Shown: piece after piece, positions 1 through 6,324 of the stretch
Position numbering within the stretch: position 1 is the stretch's first letter
Layout of the letters: each line of letters starts with the position of its first letter
The notes under the pieces: model-generated
What the model saw: the letters and a program-made list of their open reading frames with translations, nothing else
What the model was told of the DNA's origin: nothing
Databases searched by the model: none
Made by a program: the position numbers and the translations under genes
DNA from: an uncultured Flammeovirgaceae bacterium
GTDB lineage: Bacteria > Bacteroidota > Bacteroidia > Cytophagales > Cyclobacteriaceae
DNA length: 9,046 bases
Direction: 5' to 3'
NCBI GenBank assembly: GCA_946886805.1
Contig: CAMPJM010000140.1
Span: 1 to 9,046 of the forward strand

Positions 1-219
1 TCCCTTGACTACATCCTGCACTTCTTTTACCGCTACTGGCATATTGGTAAGGATGGTAATCTCACGAGGGTATGCTTCATCGTTAAACAGTACCGTCTCG
101 ACGCCATTTACTTTCTTTAACCTTTCAAAAACCCTTTCAAATTCTTCCTGGCTTTTAATGCCTATGCAAAAGGTCTGACCTGTTTTTCCAGGTAGAATAT
201 TCTCTGAGAAAAAACTCAT
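1..219 (-). CDS. HMA-like (heavy-metal-associated fold) small protein, C-terminus cut by window edge
   Basis: An open frame runs from an ATG at 219-217 to the left edge without a stop (73 codons). It begins MSFFSENILPGKTGQ and continues with a beta-alpha-beta pattern: an FCIGIKS strand, a charged helix EEFERVFERLKKVNGV, an ETVLFNDE strand, then YPREITI and a second helix VAVKEVQDVV. This order, with the start 'N-x-PGKTG' and the 'PREIT' strand, resembles small HMA-type ferredoxin-fold proteins of flavobacteria. The metal-binding CxxC loop of true copper chaperones is absent, since the loop position reads PGKTGQTFC with a single Cys, so metal binding is doubtful. The start is the only ATG near the N-terminus. 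It follows the small lipoprotein gene by about 107 bases on the same strand, so co-transcription is possible. The domain assignment is by pattern recognition; the coding call is firm. Confidence 0.72.
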   Translation of the reverse strand, partial: MSFFSENILPGKTGQTFCIGIKSQEEFERVFERLKKVNGVETVLFNDEAYPREITILTNMPVAVKEVQDVVKG

Positions 220-326
220 GTTGATTGTTTTGTAATAATTACCACAAAAAGTATTAAAAATAGGAACATTAAACTACTGTAGCTTAATGCATTCCTCAAC
301 TTTTTAAGATCACAAAAACAACGGGG

Positions 327-710
327 TTATATCAAGAAAATGCAGTTAAAGAGGTATAGGCTCACCTTTAAAACCGGCCGCGATACTGGCTGGAAAAAAG
401 TATTGCCTAGCCTTGAATGATAGGAATAAAAATTAAAATTGGTAGAAGAAAATTTAAGGTTTTTACGTTCTTTCTCCTTGTTATCAAGATCTTCACCAAA
501 TACACAAAAAAAAGAGATTAAATCATGATCGGCATAAGTTAAATTTTCTTTTTCAGAATTTGCCTGATCCTTATCGACAACTTGGAATACTTCCTTTTCT
601 GTAAGGGCATCATTAGAACCAGATAAAGTATAGCGATTTGGAAGCACACCGTCGAAGCAGCAGCTTAAAGAGGTAATAAGTAAAAAAAATAAAACTAAAT
701 GCTTGTGCAT
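327..710 (-). CDS. Small hypothetical protein, putative lipoprotein (127 aa)
   Basis: I do not recognise the family. The N-terminus MHKHLVLFFLLITSLSCC has a short basic start, a hydrophobic stretch of about 12 residues and Cys at 17 and 18, which looks like a lipoprotein signal peptide. The lipobox (S-L-S-C) is looser than the standard L-[AST]-[GA]-C. The mature part is polar and rich in Asp, Glu, Lys and Asn (for example DKDQANSEKENL and DLDNKEKERKNLKF), followed by an aromatic patch NFNFYSYHSRLGNTFFQ. The last 15 or so residues are hydrophobic (VSLYLFNCIFLI), which is odd for a soluble lipoprotein and may mean the true 3' end lies in another frame. No Shine-Dalgarno is visible, as usual in Bacteroidota. 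A promoter-like TTG / TAATTTTG pair lies about 45 bases upstream of the ATG, which supports a real gene. Function unknown. Confidence 0.55.
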   Translation of the reverse strand: MHKHLVLFFLLITSLSCCFDGVLPNRYTLSGSNDALTEKEVFQVVDKDQANSEKENLTYADHDLISFFCVFGEDLDNKEKERKNLKFSSTNFNFYSYHSRLGNTFFQPVSRPVLKVSLYLFNCIFLI

Positions 711-754
711 TTTTTAATTATTTACAGCAATTAACATCATTTTTTAATAATTGC

Positions 755-784
755 CAAAATTATTAAAAAAAAAGAAGGTCTCAA
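755..784 (-). promoter_or_regulatory. Bacteroidota-type promoter for the small lipoprotein gene
   Basis: Reading the minus strand, TTG (784-782) is followed after 19 bases by TAATTTTG (762-755). This fits the Bacteroidota housekeeping sigma pattern TTG-N17-23-TAnnTTTG exactly. The predicted transcript would start a few bases downstream, giving a leader of roughly 35-40 bases before the ATG at 710. The match is exact, but the motif is short in AT-rich DNA, so it remains a candidate. Confidence 0.5.
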
Positions 785-824
785 GAAAAGCAGGGTAAAA
801 GGACCGGATTTTCCCTACAAGACC
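765..824 (-). terminator. Probable rho-independent terminator of the TonB-dependent receptor gene
   Basis: On the minus strand, starting 44 bases after the receptor stop codon, an outer GGTCT (824-820) can pair with AGACC (781-777). Inside it AGGGAAAA (816-809) pairs with TTTTaCCCT (800-792) with one bulged A. The structure is followed by TTC and an unbroken run of nine T (773-765). The stem has internal loops, so it is weaker than a textbook terminator. The T-run and the position just after the receptor gene support the call. It overlaps the -33 element of the next promoter. Confidence 0.5.
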
Positions 825-867
825 AAAAATACCCAAACACTTAGATTCTTTACTATCATTTAAGTTA

Positions 868-3675
868 TTACCGAGTATTGCGAAAGGGACGTTTTCCAGG
901 TCGGTCGTTACCACCGGGACTCACGTCTCCGGATTCCTCCCCAGCATAGTTGCGCAGGTTGTAGGTAAGCGTCAGCATAAAGAAACGCTGTAATACCGTG
1001 GATCTTACATCTTCTACATAAGACGCTGTAACATTTTGCTGAAAGCTGGCACTTTCATCCAGCATATCATTAACGCTTAGACTGATTTCTGCTTTTTCGT
1101 CTTTAAGAAATTTCTTGCCCAAGCTCATATTCCACACTGTAAAGTTGTTGTCCTCGCCTGCGGTCACCCCGGTATTATATTGGCTGTTGATTTCTGTCCG
1201 GTATACAAACCCTTTCCAAAAAATCCAGCTTAGTCTCAGGCTTGAATTCTGTGAAAAGTAATTGTTATTGTTGCGGGAAGAGGCTGTGTTTGTATTTTTA
1301 ACAATATTGTAGCTGGAATTGGTAGAAATGTTAAAGTCTATATTTTCGCTAATGTTACTGCTAAGATTTACCCCCATACCGAAATTGGTATTATTCGCAA
1401 AAGTAGATTTATTGTTAATCCTGCCCGGAGTTCTGGTATAGCCTACGGAGCCTCTTACATTAAAATTAGAGCTTATAAAATTAAGTGGCTTCCCATAATT
1501 AAAAAAAGCACGCGTATCCCACTGGCCATCCATATTTTCACGACGGACCAGTCGGGCTCCCGGCTGCAAAACATACCCCTCGAGAAGCCCGGCAGGCGGA
1601 TTCTCATATACGCTGTTTCCAATATAGTTTTGTGTAACTGTGCCAAATATTCCCAAAAAGAACACTTGATTATTTTCGGGGTTAAAATTACGGTAACGAA
1701 GAAACAATCTGTTTTGGTAATCCTGCTCAAGGTTGTTGTTACCAATGCTTACTTGCAGCGGGTTCGATATGTTGAGCACTTCCTGCAGCTGCTCCGACGA
1801 CGGCACATTGGTGCGGGTACGGAAATTCAGGTTAAGACTGCGGGAGTCAGAAAATTTATACTCGAGTTCGACTGAAGGTAAAAAATTGGAAAAATTACGT
1901 TTTATTTGCAGGTCTTCAGGATACACCGTTTTGCTTTTAAGTGAAGAAAACTGATATTTTGCATCTACCTGAAGCCTTGCTTTATCGCTTCTGTATTGAT
2001 AAGAAGGTCCTATACGTTGTGACAGATAATCGCTCTCAAAAGTGCTGCTGAGCGGAACGTTAAGTTGCGTATATCTTTCCGATTCAGTATCCAGGTCAAA
2101 AGTCCTTCTGTCGGAATCATGGATTTGATTTCCAATGATATACTCTACCTGTAGCAAGGCGCTATCGCCCACTTTTTCTGAAATAGAGGCACTCCCTGTC
2201 CAATTAATATTGTCTCTTTTTAAAAAGTTAAATTGATTCCGGTTGGCGTTCAAATCAGGATCTATGTTGTTTGTAGACAGCTCATCAAAAATATTCTCCT
2301 GGTCGGTATTGCTATAATCCGTAGAAATATTGGCGGTAAAGACCCTGCCAGGTTTGGCAAAGCGGTGGGAATAGAGAATGTTATTACTAAAGTTAAAAGA
2401 TGAATTATCCGCGATATTATTCGTTTCAGAATGGGTAAGTAAATTTCCATCGGCATCATATAACAGCGTAAGTCCGTTTGTAATCGACTTGTTTTGTTGA
2501 AAGGTTACATTTGGGGATATGATCAACCTGTTATTTTCATTGATGTTGTACTGCATTCTGAAATTAAAACGGTGGCTGCTCTCCTCACTGTTGTTCAGTG
2601 AAGTCTGCTCCATCTGGTTTCCCTCTTGTTCGCCGGCTGTGAAATCCCTGAGGGAGGCTTCGCTGTCAGCAACCTTTCTTGAAGTAAAATTATAGCTGCT
2701 GGAGATTTCGATTTTCTTGCCCCACATATCATTATAATTGGCCCCGATGGCATTGGTGGAACTAATCCCATTTGGGGTGCCGGCGCCCCCGCCACCCCTA
2801 CGCCGCCTCATCCTGCCTCCTGGAGTTTCCCCAATGGAGAAGTCAGACATATTGATGTTGTTGGTGAGCCCCATGAAAGTAATCTTGCGATCCTCATTGA
2901 ACAAGTTGAGTGCTGCGCCCACCATAAATCGTTCATCGGTTCCATAGCCGGCGGATATTTTACCTGACTCCCCTTTGCGGCGGTCCTTCCGTGTAACCAA
3001 GTTGAGTGTTTTTTCACGGTTGCCATCGTCAAAGCCACTAAACGCTGCCTGATCGCTTTGCCTGTCAAAAACCTCCACACTTTCTATCATGTCGGAAGGT
3101 ACATTCCGCAAAGCGGAGCCAACATCGCTCCCGCCAAACCGCTTTCCATCGATCATTACTTGTTTTACTTCTTCCCCCTGGGCTTGCAGCACACCATCCT
3201 GAATTGTTATGCCGGGCATTTTTGCCACAAGGTCCTCCACACTGGCATCTGGTGCTGTTTTAAAAGCCCTGGCATTGTATTGGGTTGTATCCCCATGCTG
3301 CTCGCCGAGAGGAACACGCCCCATAACCTGTACTTCGTCAATGATCAAAGCCTCTTCGGTAAGAAGGAGGTTGCCTAATTTCAGATCGGCGTTTTGAACC
3401 TGAATTGCCTGCTCAAACACTTGGTAACCTATATAATTAATTGAAAGCTTGTAGTTGCCAGGCACCACATTTTCTATACTGAAATTACCATCAATATCAG
3501 AGGCTGCCCCTATCGGTGCGCCACTTTCGGTATCTGTAAGGATCGCGTGGGCCCCGGGAAGCACTTCATTGTCCGCTATACTCATAATTGTACCTGAAAC
3601 CGTATAAGCTATATTTTGCCCGGTTGCCTGCGATACTGAAGAAACAGTAAAAAGGAACAATATTATTTTTTTCAT
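868..3675 (-). CDS. TonB-dependent receptor / outer-membrane beta-barrel protein (935 aa)
   Basis: Outer-membrane receptor expected to import a substrate with TonB energy; the ligand is unknown. I chose the ATG at 3675 because MKKIILFLFTVSSVSQATGQ is a clear Sec signal peptide; the frame opens 12 codons earlier (3711), but that extension would sit in front of the signal. Residues about 24-105 form a carboxypeptidase-regulatory-like beta-sandwich (VSGTI...PGAHAILTD...SDIDGNFSIENVVPGNYKLSINYIGY). IIDEVQV at 111-117 is the usual strand before the plug. The plug (about 118-232) includes EDLVAKMPGI, VMIDGKRF and IESVEVFD. The rest is a barrel of alternating strands ending in FMLTLTYNLRNY. A RRRRGGGG loop lies near 290-297. 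Architecture and C-terminus match the 'outer membrane beta-barrel' group (PF14905 type) rather than SusC. A short polar tail follows the last strand. The length is typical. Confidence 0.9.
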   Translation of the reverse strand: MKKIILFLFTVSSVSQATGQNIAYTVSGTIMSIADNEVLPGAHAILTDTESGAPIGAASDIDGNFSIENVVPGNYKLSINYIGYQVFEQAIQVQNADLKLGNLLLTEEALIIDEVQVMGRVPLGEQHGDTTQYNARAFKTAPDASVEDLVAKMPGITIQDGVLQAQGEEVKQVMIDGKRFGGSDVGSALRNVPSDMIESVEVFDRQSDQAAFSGFDDGNREKTLNLVTRKDRRKGESGKISAGYGTDERFMVGAALNLFNEDRKITFMGLTNNINMSDFSIGETPGGRMRRRRGGGGAGTPNGISSTNAIGANYNDMWGKKIEISSSYNFTSRKVADSEASLRDFTAGEQEGNQMEQTSLNNSEESSHRFNFRMQYNINENNRLIISPNVTFQQNKSITNGLTLLYDADGNLLTHSETNNIADNSSFNFSNNILYSHRFAKPGRVFTANISTDYSNTDQENIFDELSTNNIDPDLNANRNQFNFLKRDNINWTGSASISEKVGDSALLQVEYIIGNQIHDSDRRTFDLDTESERYTQLNVPLSSTFESDYLSQRIGPSYQYRSDKARLQVDAKYQFSSLKSKTVYPEDLQIKRNFSNFLPSVELEYKFSDSRSLNLNFRTRTNVPSSEQLQEVLNISNPLQVSIGNNNLEQDYQNRLFLRYRNFNPENNQVFFLGIFGTVTQNYIGNSVYENPPAGLLEGYVLQPGARLVRRENMDGQWDTRAFFNYGKPLNFISSNFNVRGSVGYTRTPGRINNKSTFANNTNFGMGVNLSSNISENIDFNISTNSSYNIVKNTNTASSRNNNNYFSQNSSLRLSWIFWKGFVYRTEINSQYNTGVTAGEDNNFTVWNMSLGKKFLKDEKAEISLSVNDMLDESASFQQNVTASYVEDVRSTVLQRFFMLTLTYNLRNYAGEESGDVSPGGNDRPGKRPFRNTR

Positions 3676-3692
3676 TTGAAAAATTATAATTG

Positions 3693-3794
3693 TAAGTCTA
3701 TAGTTCGGCAACCTCAGTTAAGTTGCGGGCTGATGTAATTCCAAAAGAAACAGCTTCTAAAATTGCAACTTTTGAAGCCTACTTAAGTCTATAG
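3693..3794. repeat. 11-bp direct repeat TAAGTCTATAG upstream of the receptor gene
   Basis: TAAGTCTATAG occurs exactly at 3693-3703 and again at 3784-3794, 91 bases apart in the same orientation. The first copy ends about 18 bases upstream of the receptor ATG. A related GGTCTATC lies near 3875. The repeat could be a regulator site or a chance duplication in AT-rich DNA; the sequence does not decide this. Confidence 0.4.
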
Positions 3795-4172
3795 GGTCAA
3801 AGGTTAAAATAATAATCCAATTAATTTTTAAAAAACGACCAACAAATATGAACGATAGATTTAGCATTGGTTTAGGTCTATCAAATTTTTAGTATGAAAT
3901 CCGTTTACCCGCTGACTCCTATTTGCTCAACTTTTATAGCCTAGGTTCTGCCCGCCCTTAGGAAGACAAAGAGCTTTACCAACCGATGCTGAACCCTTTT
4001 ACATTTTCCTTTTCCCTTACGGGTCACCTTTATTTGACGAATGGAATTTACCCCAATATAAATTAGCTTATTTTAAGATGAACGGGACCGTATCATGGGG
4101 GTAGCAAATGGTCTGAACCGGTTTGGAAAAATCGACCCGGACACCTTTTCACACAAACAAAACATCTCCTTT

Positions 4173-4202
4173 TTGACAATGCCCATGTATCCGAAATTTA
4201 AT
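4173..4202 (+). promoter_or_regulatory. Weak candidate promoter for the FAS1-SusD gene
   Basis: TTGACA (4173-4178) is followed after 18 bases by TTTAAT (4197-4202), about 44 bases before the ATG at 4246. This is a sigma-70-like arrangement. It lacks the TAnnTTTG box expected in Bacteroidota, so confidence is low. Confidence 0.25.
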
Positions 4203-4245
4203 TAAACCTGATTTTTACAAACTTTAAAAGCATAATCCAAAAAAA

Positions 4246-5844
4246 ATGAAAACTAAAAGAAAAAGTCTGATTTTTTCGTGCCGTTTATTATTAACTATGG
4301 CTATAGGCTGTAAAGATGATGAATCACCTCTCGAGACTAACGTCATAGATAGCCGGCCGGCTGAGGAAGTGGTTGAAGCCCTTAGTGAAAGCCTGGCTAC
4401 TGCTGACAGTATCAGTGCTTTTACCGAGGCGCTAAAAACGATTGTTTTAAGCCAGGAAGACATAGCGCAAGGCTTGACAATTTTCGCCCCACTAAATGAA
4501 GCCCGGCCAGGCAATGGAAGAATATCTTCCAACAGCAAGACCGCTTCGCCTTCAGAAGACACGACTGCCATGACAGATGAAGCGATAAAAGACCATATCA
4601 TCAAGGGAGTGCTGAAATTCTCAGATTTTACCGACGGAACAACGTTCGTCAGCCTTAGCGGAAAAACTTATAAGATTACTAAAAGCGGGGAGCAGACGTG
4701 GATCAATGGCGTCTTGATCCTACCTAAGGAACTTCTTTCGGGCACGAAAGAAACCGTATTTGCAGTAAAAAGCCTTTTGACAAACACATTGCCCACAGAT
4801 ACACCATTGGCTGAAGAAGATATCAATCAACAAATGAGCACTGCAGCAAATGATTTCGCTAATTGGAATGCCAACGTTGCTGTCCTTGATGGATTGCTAA
4901 GCGATGATGCAGACACTCCTCCCGCACAATTTCTACTTCAAGGGGCTCAAGAGCTTGACAATTTCACGTTTACACCCAATAACCAAACAATTGGTACTAT
5001 ATGGACAGATGCGTTCGCTATCATCAACAACCTGAACCTCATTATTGCCAATGAACCTCAGGACACCAAGCTGTTGGCCAATGCAAGGGGCCTCAGGGCT
5101 TATATCTATTTGAGGCTCACAAATTATTTTGGTGGATTGCCTTTGCATTTGGAATATTCAGCCAATATGATGGACCAATATAAAACACCGAAAATCAATC
5201 GATCTGAAGTAATCGATTTTGTAATTTCAGAACTTAATGAAGCCAAAAACCTGCTTCCCACTGATTCAGAAGAAAAATCTATTCTAAATAGCACATCCAC
5301 CAGTGCGCTTTTGGCCAAAGCTTACCTGCTGAACAAAGATTATAATGCGGTATACAGCCATACCCAAACCGTTATCAATTCAATGAAATATGAACTGTCC
5401 ACTTCTTCTGTCTTTGACCAGGAGAATCCGGAAACCGTCTGGGGAAATGCGACTAATTTACCTGCTAACTTAGAGGCGTATTTCAACCTCCCAATCCTGA
5501 CTTACGTGAGGCTCACTGAAGTCTACCTGATGAATGCAGAAGCCAATATTGAAAACGGAAATCTTGTTGAAGCCACGGACAATATCAATATGTTGCTGAC
5601 CAGATCAGGCTCTCCTACTATCATGCTTTCGGCAAAGAAAGACTTAACGGAAATATTACGATCGTTATGGAAAAGTGAAATGGCCAAAGAAGGCAATCGC
5701 TTTGTCAACCTGGTCAGGTGGGAGACTACCCTTGAAACACTTTATGAAAAGAATTTTATGCAGGGAAAATCTGAACTAATCCCCATTCCACAATTTGTAG
5801 TTGACGGAACTGGAGGCAGCATATATCAAAATCCGGGGTACTAA
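4246..5844 (+). CDS. Surface lipoprotein: FAS1 (fasciclin) domain fused to a compact SusD/RagB-like domain (532 aa)
   Basis: Likely an outer-surface binding lipoprotein. The signal peptide ends AIGC with Cys22 lipidated, and the following KDDE matches the Bacteroidota lipoprotein export signal (Lys plus acidic residues right after Cys) that sends lipoproteins to the cell surface. Residues about 42-182 look like a FAS1 domain: LTIFAPLNEA (78-86), DHIIKGVLKFSDF (116-128), LSGKTYKIT, WINGVLIL and closing FAVKSLL. Residues about 190-532 show the SusD pattern: IWTDAFAIINNLNLII, ARGLRAYIYLRLTNYFGGLPL (280-300), RSEVIDFVISELNEAKNLLP, YVRLTEVYLMNAEANIENGN (420-439), EGNRFVNLVRW (482-492) and a final IPIPQF...YQNPGY. 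The SusD part is only about 340 residues, shorter than typical SusD, with little between VWGN (398-401) and YVRLTEVY. No SusC gene adjoins it. It appears monocistronic, with a terminator downstream. The ligand cannot be inferred. Confidence 0.88.
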   Translation: MKTKRKSLIFSCRLLLTMAIGCKDDESPLETNVIDSRPAEEVVEALSESLATADSISAFTEALKTIVLSQEDIAQGLTIFAPLNEARPGNGRISSNSKTASPSEDTTAMTDEAIKDHIIKGVLKFSDFTDGTTFVSLSGKTYKITKSGEQTWINGVLILPKELLSGTKETVFAVKSLLTNTLPTDTPLAEEDINQQMSTAANDFANWNANVAVLDGLLSDDADTPPAQFLLQGAQELDNFTFTPNNQTIGTIWTDAFAIINNLNLIIANEPQDTKLLANARGLRAYIYLRLTNYFGGLPLHLEYSANMMDQYKTPKINRSEVIDFVISELNEAKNLLPTDSEEKSILNSTSTSALLAKAYLLNKDYNAVYSHTQTVINSMKYELSTSSVFDQENPETVWGNATNLPANLEAYFNLPILTYVRLTEVYLMNAEANIENGNLVEATDNINMLLTRSGSPTIMLSAKKDLTEILRSLWKSEMAKEGNRFVNLVRWETTLETLYEKNFMQGKSELIPIPQFVVDGTGGSIYQNPGY

Positions 5845-5864
5845 TCTTATATCATAGATAAAAC

Positions 5865-5903
5865 CCATTTGATGGACATTTATCTGATTGCCTTGCCAAA
5901 TGG
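5865..5903 (+). other. Inverted repeat just after the FAS1-SusD gene
   Basis: CCATTTG (5865-5871) and CAAATGG (5897-5903) are perfect complements around a 25-base loop, followed by ATTTTG. It begins 21 bases after the stop codon. The stem is short and the loop long, so it could at most stabilise the transcript end or act as a weak terminator before the stronger one at 5969. Confidence 0.3.
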
Positions 5904-5968
5904 ATTTTGTAGTGGTGATTGGGATACAAAATGACCTCCCTACGATAGTAGCAGTCCAATAAACTTGG

Positions 5969-6002
5969 AAACGGGTTGACTCATTTATGGTCAACCCGTT
6001 TT
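5969..6002 (+). terminator. Strong rho-independent terminator after the FAS1-SusD gene
   Basis: AAACGGGTTGAC (5969-5980) and GTCAACCCGTTT (5990-6001) form a perfect 12-bp stem around a 9-base loop, ending in TTTT. It lies 124 bases past the stop codon of the FAS1-SusD gene and separates it from the signalling cluster. The T-run is short and the stem is symmetrical. No gene approaches from the other side, so plus-strand use is assumed. Confidence 0.75.
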
Positions 6003-6324
6003 GATGTTGTCAAAATTAAAAGGATTTCGTTAAACATTGAATCCCCTCAAATCGTCCGGCAATACCCGTTTGAAGAATTTTACTTTATCGGGATTTACTG
6101 GAAGTCTATCGGCTTGAAGCTTTAAGTCGCTTCATTGTTTTATACCACAATGAATATTATATGGCTCTATATAGGACAGATATCTTATAATAAAGATAAA
6201 GTGGCATGTTGACGAACTTAAATTGTATTCTTACGAGTTATACCTGTATTATTAAAGGTTTTATCTTACATATTTTTTTATTATAGGAAAGTACGGCCTA
6301 TATTGATTAATAAAGTAAAAGGTA
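6003..6324 (+). other. Intergenic leader of the signalling cluster, no gene seen
   Basis: About 320 AT-rich bases hold only tiny open frames (for example about 17 codons starting ATGAATATTATATGG near 6149). A near-palindrome CTTGAAGCTTTAAG lies at 6113-6126 with one mismatched pair, and TTGACG occurs near 6210 without a good downstream box. The promoter of the kinase cluster must lie here or close by, but I cannot point to a convincing TAnnTTTG element. Before the start codon there is only a weak AAAAGG at 6317-6322. Confidence 0.5.

Larger units (their letters stand above)
3676..4245. other. Divergent intergenic region without a gene
   Basis: About 570 bases separate the divergently transcribed receptor and FAS1-SusD genes. 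Only trivial open frames occur, the longest noticed being about 26 codons beginning near 3988, with no family resemblance. The region should hold both promoters. I found no perfect TAnnTTTG box for the receptor: the nearest forms on its strand are TAACCTTTG (one base too long) and TTCTTTTG (A replaced by T). A direct repeat (3693-3794) and a weak sigma-70-like pair (4173-4202) are listed separately. I see no tRNA, riboswitch or remnant of a SusC gene here. Confidence 0.6.

Noticed and set aside
2808..3378. Open frames inside the receptor gene on both strands
   Set aside because: The receptor frame shows continuous plug and barrel signatures over the whole stretch; the other frames have no motifs.
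868..3675. SusC/RagA-type receptor pairing with the SusD-like protein
   Set aside because: The segment before the plug is IIDEVQVMGRVP rather than the SusC DEVVVVGYG form, the C-terminus matches the PF14905-like group, and the gene is divergent.
3988..4068. 26-codon open frame in the divergent intergenic region
   Set aside because: It has no ribosome site, no recognisable composition or family and is within chance expectation.
5865..6126. Inverted repeats as a mobile-element end or attachment site
   Set aside because: The repeats are short, not flanked by target duplications and not near any transposase or integrase; the main one fits a terminator.
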